A stretch of 24,389 nt of DNA from RUG023 sp900315435 (lineage in GTDB: Bacteria > Spirochaetota > Spirochaetia > Sphaerochaetales > Sphaerochaetaceae). This document shows, piece after piece, positions 14,015 to 21,288 of the stretch (positions are counted from its first letter, which is position 1; each line of letters begins with the position of its first letter). Location of the stretch: NCBI GenBank assembly GCA_902788205.1, contig CADAJJ010000033.1, positions 1 through 24,389 of the forward strand. The letters run 5' to 3'. The notes beneath the pieces were generated by a model, which worked only from the letters and a program-made list of their open reading frames with translations, searched no databases and was not told the origin of the DNA. The translations under genes were made by a program, and so were the position numbers.

Positions 14015-15082
14015 ATGAGCAATAGGATTGTGCTGCATGCCACCGACCTCGATGGCTTTCTCAATGATGAAGATAGGCGTCGCCTTGATACGGTCAACAG
14101 GATGTACGAGAAGTCCCTCGCCTTCTGCAAGGTGCTGGATTCCTCTTCCGATGTGATCCAGTTGGAAAACGCCCGCAAGGGTCTGATAGAAGCCAGCCGT
14201 GATATCGGGCGTTATCTGAAAAAAGTGAGCGGAGAGGTAAAGCGGATCCATGTCTATTCGTTCGAGACTCCCGAAGAACAGCATGGCGAGGCGTCCCGTC
14301 TGATCGCCAAGCTTCGTGACCCGAGAACCCAGCATGAGGAGTTCCTCTACTATATCCAGCGGGCCTACGAGATGTTGTTCAGCCATGTCTATGGTGACGC
14401 GGCGCTTCCCAACAAACGCAGCATCATCCTGAAGACTCCTGTGACGCTGCCGGTGCAGAACTACGCCGTCCACCGCATTCCTGACGTGGACAAGCTGATC
14501 CACAACAGTATCATGTGCGTCATGCTCCGCGGCGCCCTGCTCCCCTCGATGATCCTCAGCAAGGAAATCCAGGAATTCAGTTCCGATGGTTTCGTCACTC
14601 CGTTCGCGCTGTTCAAGATCAAGCGTGACGAAAGCAAGAAGGAAAAGAACATGGAATACGTCCTCGACCTGGACCGATCCTTCTTCAACCTGAAGGAACT
14701 GGATGGCAAGGACCTGATCTTCGCCGACCCGATGAACGCCACCGGTGGAAGCCTTGTCACCATCATCAACTATCTGAAGAGACAGGGAATCAAACCCGCA
14801 TCGATCAAGTTCATCAACGTGATCGCGGCCCTGAAAGGAAGCCTGCGCATCTGCCGCGCCATCCCCGAGGCAGAGGTCTACACCCTGTGGATGGATCCGG
14901 TGCTCAACGATGCCGCCTACATCCTGCCGGGACTTGGCGACGCCGGCGACCGCTTGAACGGGAAGGATGTCGGACCGAAGCCCCGCAACATGATCCAGCT
15001 GATCGCCGACTATGGCACCAACATCAACAACCTCTATCGCGCCCAGGTGCGCGAAATCGAGGAGACGGTCCTCGGAAAGTGA
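14015..15082 (+). CDS. upp: Uracil phosphoribosyltransferase-like protein, extended form
   Basis: The C-terminal half carries both hallmarks of uracil salvage enzymes (uracil + PRPP to UMP + PPi). These are the PRPP loop 'FADPMNATGGS' (236-246; usual form DPMLATGGS) and the uracil-binding 'YILPGLGDAGDR' (302-313). 'MLRGALLPSMIL' near 170 fits the usual 'RAG' segment. At 355 residues it is far longer than the common form of about 208. Roughly 135 extra N-terminal residues, mostly charged helix, precede the PRTase fold, and about 30 extra follow it. ATG 14015 has AAGGAG upstream, and the extension is in one unbroken frame. The next gene starts at GTG overlapping its TGA. Function as UPRT is likely but the extension's role is unknown. 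Confidence 0.82.
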   Translation: MSNRIVLHATDLDGFLNDEDRRRLDTVNRMYEKSLAFCKVLDSSSDVIQLENARKGLIEASRDIGRYLKKVSGEVKRIHVYSFETPEEQHGEASRLIAKLRDPRTQHEEFLYYIQRAYEMLFSHVYGDAALPNKRSIILKTPVTLPVQNYAVHRIPDVDKLIHNSIMCVMLRGALLPSMILSKEIQEFSSDGFVTPFALFKIKRDESKKEKNMEYVLDLDRSFFNLKELDGKDLIFADPMNATGGSLVTIINYLKRQGIKPASIKFINVIAALKGSLRICRAIPEAEVYTLWMDPVLNDAAYILPGLGDAGDRLNGKDVGPKPRNMIQLIADYGTNINNLYRAQVREIEETVLGK

Positions 15083-15642
15083 AGCCGCTCTTCATGCTCC
15101 TTCCCGCTCTGCTGCTTCTGGGCTGCATGCACACCACAGTCCAGAAGACGCTCGTGGAAGGAACAAAGCTGATGGAGGCAAAGGAGTATGCAGCCGCCGC
15201 GCAGCTGTTCGCCAAGGGCTATGAAGCCAATCCTTCCGATGGAAGACTGCTCTACAACCAGGCGCTTGCCCTTGCCTTGGACGGCAGGCAGGAAATGGCG
15301 CTCCAGCTTTGTGACGAGGGCTACCGGCGCTGGCCCCAGATACTTCGGTTTCTCACTCTGAAATACCAGATGCTCCAGCAATTGGGCCGGAGTGCTGAGG
15401 CCGTGGGCGCGATGGACGACGTGCTCAGGCTGAATCCCGGCGACACCAAACTGCGGTTGACGGTAATGGAATATGCCTTGGAGCATGGCTTTCGTGACGA
15501 AGCGCGGTTCCATGCGGAATTCCTGGTCAAAGAACGAAAAGAAATGGCAAGGGCCTACAAGGTCCTCGCCACGCTTGACGGACCGGAGAGCGACGCCGCC
15601 CTGATCAGCAGCTATCTCGAGACCCACCCGCAAACGACTTAG
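15079..15642 (+). CDS. TPR-like lipoprotein
   Basis: This 187-residue protein has a lipoprotein signal peptide: a basic/hydrophobic start then 'LLLLGC', with the modified cysteine at about residue 16. It would be anchored to a membrane facing the periplasm. The remainder is helical with TPR-like spacing, for example 'AKEYAAAAQLFAKGYEANPS' followed by 'RLLYNQALALALDGRQEMAL' and later 'GRSAEAVGAMDDVLRLNPGD'. This suggests a protein-binding scaffold rather than an enzyme. The start is a GTG inside the previous gene's AAGTGA end, so translation is coupled to the UPRT-like gene. No functional link between them is obvious. Its stop overlaps the convergent rnhA stop by four bases. Confidence 0.8.
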   Translation: MKPLFMLLPALLLLGCMHTTVQKTLVEGTKLMEAKEYAAAAQLFAKGYEANPSDGRLLYNQALALALDGRQEMALQLCDEGYRRWPQILRFLTLKYQMLQQLGRSAEAVGAMDDVLRLNPGDTKLRLTVMEYALEHGFRDEARFHAEFLVKERKEMARAYKVLATLDGPESDAALISSYLETHPQTT

Positions 15643-16088
15643 CGGTATTGGGCAATCGCCTGTTGCACCAGCGTGTCGCAACGCTCGTTCAGTTCGATTC
15701 CCGCGTGTCCCTTCACCCAATGGAAGGAGACCGGCAGCGAGCCGACCAAGGCATCCAGCTTGACCCAGTATTCCTGGTTCTTCACCGGTTTCTTGTCCGC
15801 CGTCTTCCAGCCCTTCGCCTTCCAGCTCTTGATCCAGACGGTGATGCCGTTCTTCACATACTGGCTGTCGGTAAAGACATTGATTTCAGCCGCCCCCAAC
15901 TGTTTCGCGTAGGAAAGCGCCTGGATGACCGCGGTCAGCTCCATCTTGTTGTTGGTGGTTTCTTTCTCTCCGCCATGCATTTCCGTCTGAAAGGAACCAT
16001 CCCCGTCAAGGGTGAATGCCCATCCGCCAGGACCGGGATTGCCGCTGCATCCCCCATCGGTATAGATGGTGATTCTCTGGTAGCTCAT
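15639..16088 (-). CDS. rnhA: Ribonuclease HI
   Basis: It degrades the RNA strand of RNA-DNA hybrids in the cytoplasm. The 149-residue protein has the full catalytic set: D11 in 'IYTDGGCSGNPGPGGW', E50 in 'NNKMELTAVIQAL', D74 in 'VFTDSQYV' and D138 in 'ELNERCDTL', together with 'HWVKGHAG'. The 'WIKSWKAKGWKTADKKPVKN' stretch is the basic protrusion typical of the E. coli-type enzyme. ATG 16088 overlaps the stop of the upstream gene by ATGA, and AGGAG lies about ten bases upstream. It forms a two-gene operon with the unknown gene above. Confidence 0.96.
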   Translation of the reverse strand: MSYQRITIYTDGGCSGNPGPGGWAFTLDGDGSFQTEMHGGEKETTNNKMELTAVIQALSYAKQLGAAEINVFTDSQYVKNGITVWIKSWKAKGWKTADKKPVKNQEYWVKLDALVGSLPVSFHWVKGHAGIELNERCDTLVQQAIAQYR

Positions 16089-16690
16089 CGTGCGCGCTCT
16101 CCTCTCTGTGCGGACAGCATACAACAAAAAGAAAAGTCCGCGCTATACCTGTCGCTCGTAGGGGAAAGCTTCACCGCGAGTTCCGTTTCCAAGCGTGCGA
16201 GGAATTCCCTTTCCCAGAGTAGCTCCTCGACCCAGGAATTTTGGCGCCTGCCACCAAGGAATGCCCGGTACTCCCCCTCGTCCACCTCGGCGTAGAGCCA
16301 ATGGCGGCTTGCAAGGGAAAAGTCGATCGGGTTGAAGAAGCCACCGGAAGGGACCAGGTTTCCGGCCGGGTCGATGACCAGTTCGTCCAATTCGCGGATG
16401 GTCCGCTCCAGCGCCTCCTTCACATCCCCGTCAGGGGCATAGCACTGGCGGTTGGCGTTCTGCCGGATATACAGGGAAAGGTCCCGTCCCTCGTAGGTGC
16501 CATCCTCTTCGTCGTAGGGAACCGACGAGGTACAATCCCGAAGGAAATAGAGGTAAAGGCGCTGGATATAGGCAAGCTCCTGCTCCAGCCCTTCCAGCGG
16601 TACCCGTCCTTGCTTGGCGTACAGGGCAAGGGCATGCTCCAGCCGATTCTGGTACCGCTTCAGTTCCTGAAGGTAGACGATTCGTTCCAT
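16085..16690 (-). CDS. Hypothetical protein upstream of rnhA
   Basis: This 201-residue soluble protein has no signal peptide or membrane segment. I do not recognise the family. The first 60 residues are a leucine-rich helical region (ELKRYQNRLEHALALYAKQG and on), probably a coiled coil or helical hairpin. The middle is acidic with many aromatic residues ('YDEEDGTYEGRDLSLYIR'), followed by 'GGFFNPIDFSLASRHWLYAE'. Neither possible start has a Shine-Dalgarno sequence. ATG 16690 is preferred over ATG 16699 because a TAGAAT hexamer ends seven bases before it, which fits a leaderless transcript and would overlap the longer start. It is translationally coupled to rnhA and divergent from the metal-chelate importer. 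Confidence 0.7.
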   Translation of the reverse strand: MERIVYLQELKRYQNRLEHALALYAKQGRVPLEGLEQELAYIQRLYLYFLRDCTSSVPYDEEDGTYEGRDLSLYIRQNANRQCYAPDGDVKEALERTIRELDELVIDPAGNLVPSGGFFNPIDFSLASRHWLYAEVDEGEYRAFLGGRRQNSWVEELLWEREFLARLETELAVKLSPTSDRYSADFSFCCMLSAQRGERAR

Positions 16691-16697
16691 AGGCCAC

Positions 16698-16703
16698 ATT
16701 CTA
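16698..16703 (-). promoter_or_regulatory. -10-like TAGAAT seven bases before the gene at 16690
   Basis: TAGAAT on the minus strand, with seven bases to the ATG at 16690, would place the transcript start at or next to that ATG. No good -35 is visible at 16-18 bases, so the call is weak alone. Confidence 0.35.
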
Positions 16704-16711
16704 CCCGTTTC

Positions 16712-16740
16712 TTGACAGCAAGGGGAGAGCCAAGTAGGCT
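16712..16740 (+). promoter_or_regulatory. Putative promoter of the metal-chelate importer operon
   Basis: A consensus -35 TTGACA (16712-16717), 17 bases, then TAGGCT (16735-16740). Seven bases separate this -10 from the ATG at 16748, so the transcript would begin at or within a base or two of the start codon. The AGGGGAG at 16720-16726 is too far from the ATG to act as a ribosome-binding site. Confidence 0.5.
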
Positions 16741-16747
16741 TTCTTCC

Positions 16748-17641
16748 ATGAAACTGATCCTCCGCATCCTGCTATCCTTCGCGCTCTCGCTTCCCCTTTT
16801 CGCGGGTGGAAGCAGGGAACTGACGCCACCCAAAGGTGTCGGAGTCCCCCTGTATACCGATAGCAGAGGAACAGGGATTCCGCTTACCGGCTACCGGAGG
16901 ATCGTCAGTCTGGGAACCAACCTGACCGAGACCATCTGCGCCCTTGGGGCCGAGGATCGGCTGGTGGGGCGCACCACTTTCTGCAACTACCCGGAATCAG
17001 TCAAATCGATTCCGTCGATCGGAACCCTCTGGTCCCCCTCCATCGAGACCATCGTCAGCCTGAAGCCAGATCTGGTGGTGGCAGGGAGCCTGATCGACGA
17101 CGCTGTCCTGGAAAGCCTTACCCGTGCAGGCTTGACCGTGTGCGTCATCAACCACCAAGCGTCGTTCGCGGGAACCTATGCCCTGATCATGGACCTCGGC
17201 TTGCTCCTCGACGAGAGCGAGAAGGCTCGGGAGATTGTGGACACCATGCAACAGGAGGTCGAACAGGTCGTGGAGGAAACACGTACCCTCGCCAAACCGA
17301 GGACCTACCTTGCCATCAGCTTCGGAGAGATGGACAGCGCGGCCACCGGGGACACCTATTTGGGAACCATGATCGAGATGGCGGGTGGGGAGAATGTGGC
17401 GAGACAGGCGACCAACTGGGCTTTTTCCAAGGAACAGCTGGTCCAGGCCGACCCCGAGGTGATCGTGCTGATGAACATGAATGGGATGACGATGGAAGAA
17501 ACGCTCAATCTCTGGCGCAACACCCAACCGTACAAGGACTTGCATGGACGTGTCGAACTCATTGATACCGACCTGGTCTCCCGACAGGGACCCAGGCTTG
17601 GCGAAGCGCTCCAGCAATTGGAAGAGAAAATCCATCCATGA
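16748..17641 (+). CDS. Periplasmic binding protein of a metal-chelate/corrinoid ABC importer (BtuF/TroA-like)
   Basis: This 297-residue receptor feeds the permease and ATPase encoded directly after it. The N-terminus is a signal peptide ('MKLILRILLSFALSLPLFAGG') without a lipobox cysteine. The PF01497-type fold is clear: 'RIVSLGTNLTETICALGAED' (about 51-70), 'PSIGTLWSPSIETIVSLKPD' (about 88-107) and a long linking helix around residue 165. 'YLGTMIEMAGGENVA' and 'EQLVQADPEVIVL' follow in the C-terminal lobe. The family binds vitamin B12, haem or ferric siderophores; the sequence does not decide which. No cobalamin riboswitch can fit in the 57-bp upstream gap. The stop overlaps the permease ATG (ATGA). 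Confidence 0.88.
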   Translation: MKLILRILLSFALSLPLFAGGSRELTPPKGVGVPLYTDSRGTGIPLTGYRRIVSLGTNLTETICALGAEDRLVGRTTFCNYPESVKSIPSIGTLWSPSIETIVSLKPDLVVAGSLIDDAVLESLTRAGLTVCVINHQASFAGTYALIMDLGLLLDESEKAREIVDTMQQEVEQVVEETRTLAKPRTYLAISFGEMDSAATGDTYLGTMIEMAGGENVARQATNWAFSKEQLVQADPEVIVLMNMNGMTMEETLNLWRNTQPYKDLHGRVELIDTDLVSRQGPRLGEALQQLEEKIHP

Positions 17642-18606
17642 GAAAAGCATGTTTCATCACTCCACTTTTCCTGCTTGCCGCGCTTGCCCTCGCCTCGCTG
17701 ATGGTGGGAAGCTCCTCCTATCCGGCTTGGGAGGTGGCACGGACACTTCTGGGCAAGGGGGACGACCCTGCCCTCTCCTACATTGTCGCCAGCATGCGGC
17801 TTCCCCGGACAATTGCGGCAGTGCTCTGCGGAATGGTGCTGGCCACGAGCGGATGCCTCTTTCAGGCAGTCCTCCGGAATCCGATGGCTGACCCCTTCGT
17901 CCTGGGGGTTTCCAGCGGCGGGTCATTAGGCGCCGCCATCGGGCTGTCCTTCGGGCTCGTCAACCTGACCGCACCGGCCATGGTGGGTGGTTTCGCCAGC
18001 GCATTCCTGGTGTTGCTGCTCTCTCTGCGGCATCAGAGCCAGACCCGGCTGATCCTGACCGGCGTCGCCCTGAACTATCTCTGTTCCTCGCTGATGACGC
18101 TGTGCATGATGCTGGACTATGACCAGTACCAGCGGATCATCTTCTGGACGATGGGATCGTTCAGCGCGGTCACGTTCCAGGGCGTCAGGATTGTCGCCAT
18201 CTGCTATCTGCTTTCCCTCATACCCCTCCTGCCGGTGGCCGGATCCCTTGACTTGCTGTTGCTTGATGATGCCTCCGCCCTTTCGATGGGCTTGGATATC
18301 CACCGCACTCGGATGCTGGTCATCGCCATCGCCACCTTTCCGGTGGCGGTCAGTGTCGCCTGGTTTGGCGTCATCGGCTTCGTCGGCCTGCTTGCCCCGC
18401 ACGTCGCCAGGTTGATGGTCGGTCCTTCCCATAAGCGGTTGCTTCCGCTTTGCTCCCTGCTGGGAGCAGATCTGCTATTGGCAAGCGACTTGGCCTGCCG
18501 GGTCATCCTTCCCTCCGGCGAGCTGCCCGCAGGAGTGATCACCAGCCTGCTTGGCACACCTCTGTTGATCCTGATGCTGCGAAGAGGAAGCGTACGACAT
18601 GGCTGA
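17638..18606 (+). CDS. Metal-chelate ABC transporter permease (FecCD/BtuC family)
   Basis: This 322-residue integral membrane subunit probably works as a homodimer, because only one permease gene is present. About nine to ten hydrophobic segments are visible. Family motifs include 'MRLPRTIAAVLCGMVLATSG' (53-72), 'LRNPMADPFVLGVSSGGSLG' (79-98) and the ATPase-coupling region 'GFVGLLAPHVARLMVGPSHK' near residue 250. 'LPAGVITSLLGTPLLILMLR' closes the protein. Length and order are normal. ATG 17638 overlaps the binding-protein stop, and the last 8 nt overlap the ATPase start, so the three subunits are translationally coupled. Confidence 0.94.
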   Translation: MRKACFITPLFLLAALALASLMVGSSSYPAWEVARTLLGKGDDPALSYIVASMRLPRTIAAVLCGMVLATSGCLFQAVLRNPMADPFVLGVSSGGSLGAAIGLSFGLVNLTAPAMVGGFASAFLVLLLSLRHQSQTRLILTGVALNYLCSSLMTLCMMLDYDQYQRIIFWTMGSFSAVTFQGVRIVAICYLLSLIPLLPVAGSLDLLLLDDASALSMGLDIHRTRMLVIAIATFPVAVSVAWFGVIGFVGLLAPHVARLMVGPSHKRLLPLCSLLGADLLLASDLACRVILPSGELPAGVITSLLGTPLLILMLRRGSVRHG

Positions 18607-19336
18607 CATCCTGCGCATCGAGCACCTGACTGGCGGATATGATACCCCGATTTTTCAGGATTTCTCCCTACGGATTCCACAAGGTGGGAGATTGGTCACC
18701 TTGCTTGGTCCCAACGGCTCAGGGAAATCGACCTTGTTGAAGTTCCTCTACCGACAGCTATCCTATCAGGGAAACATCTGGATTGACGGAATCGACCTTT
18801 CCTCTCTACGTCAACGGGAGCTTGCCAAGCATCTTTCCCTGGTTCCGCAAAATGGAAGAATCGACTATGACTTCACCGTCGAGGAGGCGGTACGAATGTC
18901 CGCAAGCACCCCTGCCGCCACCAGGATAGCCCTTCAGCTCTGTCATCTTGAAGGCAAGGAACAGACAAGCGTCCAGGCGCTTTCGGGGGGTGAGTTCCAG
19001 CGCACCTTGATTGCCCGGGCACTTGCGCAGGCTAGTCCCTTGATGTTGCTGGACGAACCTGTCAGCAGTCTCGACATCGCCCAGCAAATCGGGATGATGC
19101 GGCTGTTCAAGCAACTGGCCCGCGAGGGAAAGACATTGGTTTGCGTCCTGCATGACCTTTCGCTGGCGCAGGTCTACAGTGACGAGGTGATCCTGCTCCA
19201 GAAGGGAAACCTGGTCAGTCAGGGAAGTCCCGAAGTGGTGCTTACCCCAAAGCATCTTTTCCAAGTCTATGGGGTGGAGACGCAGATGCTGGCCGATGAG
19301 TCCCATAAGCTCCGCTTGCTCTGTCCCCGCTGGTAA
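18599..19336 (+). CDS. Metal-chelate ABC transporter ATPase (FecE/BtuD family)
   Basis: This cytoplasmic ATP-hydrolysing subunit has 245 residues and a single, fully canonical nucleotide-binding domain: Walker A GPNGSGKST (37-45), Q-loop 'LVPQNGRIDYDFTVEE' (81-96), signature LSGGE (128-132), Walker B 'LMLLDEPVSSLD' (148-159) and switch histidine in 'VCVLHDLSLAQVYSDE'. The Q-loop followed by FTV.E and the C-terminal 'LFQVYGVETQM' are typical of iron-chelate and B12 importers. It completes a binding protein-permease-ATPase set; the substrate remains open. Confidence 0.94.
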   Translation: MADILRIEHLTGGYDTPIFQDFSLRIPQGGRLVTLLGPNGSGKSTLLKFLYRQLSYQGNIWIDGIDLSSLRQRELAKHLSLVPQNGRIDYDFTVEEAVRMSASTPAATRIALQLCHLEGKEQTSVQALSGGEFQRTLIARALAQASPLMLLDEPVSSLDIAQQIGMMRLFKQLAREGKTLVCVLHDLSLAQVYSDEVILLQKGNLVSQGSPEVVLTPKHLFQVYGVETQMLADESHKLRLLCPRW

Positions 19337-19345
19337 GGCTACACT
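19316..19345 (+). promoter_or_regulatory. Possible internal promoter before the acyltransferase gene
   Basis: TTGCTC (19316-19321), 18 bases, then TACACT (19340-19345), six bases before the GTG at 19352. Because the GTG lacks a clear Shine-Dalgarno sequence, this fits a leaderless transcript starting inside the tail of the importer operon. The elements are only moderately close to consensus. Confidence 0.35.
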
Positions 19346-19351
19346 TTCCTC

Positions 19352-20023
19352 GTGAACCTTTTTGCCACATTGCTCAACCGCGTCTACCGAAGCTGGGTCC
19401 GGATGCTGCTGCACCTGCGCTATGACTTCTGTGTCTGGAAGGAGGAGGAGTTGCCGCCCGGCCCCAAGATCTTCTGCTCCAACCATTTCAGCTCCAGCGA
19501 CGTCCACTTCGTCACCACCTTGACAAGGGACGTTCTGCATGTGGTCATCGGCAGAGGGTACGGCATCCCGGTGGTACGGGTGTTGCTCGACTGGATGGAG
19601 CAAATCCGGGCGTTGACCAAGGAGGACCGCCACAAGGTAGTGGACAACGCGGTCTCCTACCTGCGGCAAGGGGATTCGGTCTTCATCTTTCCCGAGGGGG
19701 TGCTGAACGAGCAACGAGAGCTGATGCCATTCCACGCCGGTGTCGCCCGCATCTATCTTCGCAATCCGGTCCCGATCATCCCTATCGGCCTGATCGCCCC
19801 GCGGCGAAGGGTACGCTACAAGTTCTCGCTGACCGCAGGGCGGGACATGACCGTAGTCAGCAAGAACTACTACGCCAATATCGGCAGACCGATGGAGTTC
19901 CCCCAGGCCCTGGAGCTTGCCAAAAGCGACCAACGGGCGGCAGAGCGGATGATCTGCCTGACGCTCCAAGAGGAAGTCCAACGGCTGATTGACGACATCA
20001 AGCACAATAAATTCTGGAGTTGA
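19352..20023 (+). CDS. PlsC-like 1-acyl-glycerol-phosphate acyltransferase family protein
   Basis: This 223-residue membrane-associated acyltransferase probably adds an acyl chain to lysophosphatidate or a related acceptor. Motif I is 'NHFSSSD' (44-50), the NHx4D catalytic motif with H45 and D50. Motif III is 'FIFPEGVLNE', with FPEG at about 113-116. 'VPIIPIGL' fits the downstream proline motif (motif IV). 'GYGIPVVRVLLDW' lies where motif II is expected. The N-terminal 25 residues are amphipathic or hydrophobic and may attach it to the membrane. The GTG start, 15 bases after the importer ATPase gene, has no good Shine-Dalgarno sequence. A link to the importer is unclear; operon membership may be incidental. 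Confidence 0.85.
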   Translation: MNLFATLLNRVYRSWVRMLLHLRYDFCVWKEEELPPGPKIFCSNHFSSSDVHFVTTLTRDVLHVVIGRGYGIPVVRVLLDWMEQIRALTKEDRHKVVDNAVSYLRQGDSVFIFPEGVLNEQRELMPFHAGVARIYLRNPVPIIPIGLIAPRRRVRYKFSLTAGRDMTVVSKNYYANIGRPMEFPQALELAKSDQRAAERMICLTLQEEVQRLIDDIKHNKFWS

Positions 20024-20025
20024 AT

Positions 20026-20727
20026 ATGGAACACGATGTGAACGAACTGTTTCAGGACTTTCAAAAGCAGGTGGCTGAAATCGCCAGCCATGCGCACCAG
20101 GTGTCCAAGCTGAAGTTCAGCGCCCAGCTGAAGAACGGCACCAGCTTCCGCTTCAACTTTGATGCGGATACCTACGGCAGGGAAAAGAAACCCTACAAAC
20201 CGCATTCCATCTACAATGCCATCATCGACATCATCGGTGCCGCCATCACCGTCGCTTTGATGGTGATGCACATTGGCAGCCCGCTCTGGGTGCTTGGCTG
20301 CATCTTCCTGTTCGCCTTCTTCGTCACCAATGCCGTCATGCACCTGTTCGACGAGAGCAGGGAGCGGACCGTCGCGGTTCTCTTCCACCTGGGCTGCGCG
20401 ATCAAGATCGTCTTCCTCTGCCTGTTCAACTTCGCCATGGTGCATGGACCGCAGAGCGTTGTGGTCACCACGCTTGGCATCAGCGCCCTGAGCCTGCTTC
20501 TCCTCTCCATCCAGACCAGAGGAGCCGGGCGTGCCAGCAGCATCGTCCTGGCGATCCTTCCTTTCATGAACCTGCTTGGCGGGGTACACAGCTTGTTCCT
20601 GCCGGCTTCCGACCTGGTCTTCGCGCTGTGGGCCCTCGGTCCCGCGCTGCCAGGAGGAAAGGCGAAAGCACGGAGCAATTCGGTCTTCGCCATCATCGGC
20701 CTGATCCTTGCCGGTTGGCTTTTCTAG
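20026..20727 (+). CDS. Multi-span membrane protein of unknown function
   Basis: This 233-residue protein has a soluble N-terminal part of about 60 residues ('EHDVNELFQDFQKQVAEIAS', then a basic 'YGREKKPYKPHS') followed by about six hydrophobic segments: 64-80, 86-103, 115-135, 140-158, 165-185 and 213-232. I do not recognise a family. An aspartate/glutamate pair just after the second span ('LFDESRERT') is the only notable charged cluster in the membrane half. ATG 20026 lies two bases after the acyltransferase stop and has GGAG six bases upstream; an in-frame TTG at 20020 is less likely. It ends tail-to-tail with the CYTH gene, sharing the four bases CTAG. Confidence 0.75.
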   Translation: MEHDVNELFQDFQKQVAEIASHAHQVSKLKFSAQLKNGTSFRFNFDADTYGREKKPYKPHSIYNAIIDIIGAAITVALMVMHIGSPLWVLGCIFLFAFFVTNAVMHLFDESRERTVAVLFHLGCAIKIVFLCLFNFAMVHGPQSVVVTTLGISALSLLLLSIQTRGAGRASSIVLAILPFMNLLGGVHSLFLPASDLVFALWALGPALPGGKAKARSNSVFAIIGLILAGWLF

Positions 20728-21287
20728 CCAGTTGCCTGAGAACGGGCTTCGCGCAACATGTCGTTGTAGGCTCGTGGCTCGATGGCGGTCTCCGGAACCC
20801 CGAGATTTCCCAGTATCTGGGACAAGGCTTCCTTCGCGCGGGAAATGGCCTCCGCCTGCTCCAGGACGAATTCAATCTCGATGAACCAGCCCAATGGCTC
20901 CACTTCCAAAAGCTCGGCGTGGGCCGGAACGAAGCCAGGAACCGGAATCATCGATGCATAGCCCCTCTTGTGCTTGGTGATGGCGACCTGGTAACCAAGC
21001 TTCTCGACAAAGCGCCTGACCCGCTCCCACTCCCCTCCCGGAGCGGTGAACTCGAACTCCTGGTTGGTCTCGATTCCATCGCATTGGCTTTTTTCCTTCA
21101 GCGTGAAAAGGACGTCTTCCCCGCCATGTGCATTCCGTTCGTAGCGGGTGCGGAAACGTGGCTGGCTTTCGTTCTGCCCACGCCAATAGATATCGGTTTT
21201 CTCCTCGAACCGCAAAGGCCGGGGCAGTCTTGCCTTCACAGCCTCGGGATCGTGGACATGGGCCTTCAGCTCGACCTCGATGCCCAT
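20724..21287 (-). CDS. CYTH-domain protein (class IV adenylate cyclase/triphosphatase family)
   Basis: This 187-residue cytoplasmic protein belongs to the triphosphate tunnel superfamily. The N-terminus carries the diagnostic ExExK motif (E4-V-E-L-K8). Alternating charged beta-strands follow, such as 'RFRTRYERN', 'DVLFTLKEKS', 'VAITKHKRGYAS' and 'WFIEIEFVLE', which would line the tunnel with basic and acidic residues. Members act as thiamine triphosphatase, inorganic triphosphatase or class IV adenylate cyclase; I cannot choose among these from the sequence. The 'GYQVAITKHKRGYASM' stretch resembles the CyaB subgroup. AAGGA precedes the ATG, and the gene starts one base after the stop of the membrane-protein gene, so they form an operon. 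Confidence 0.85.
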   Translation of the reverse strand: MGIEVELKAHVHDPEAVKARLPRPLRFEEKTDIYWRGQNESQPRFRTRYERNAHGGEDVLFTLKEKSQCDGIETNQEFEFTAPGGEWERVRRFVEKLGYQVAITKHKRGYASMIPVPGFVPAHAELLEVEPLGWFIEIEFVLEQAEAISRAKEALSQILGNLGVPETAIEPRAYNDMLREARSQATG

Positions 21288-21288
21288 G

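Noticed and set aside
16691..16747. Cobalamin riboswitch upstream of the BtuF-like gene
   Set aside because: The gap to the divergent gene is only 57 bases, far too short, and no B12-box-like sequence is visible.
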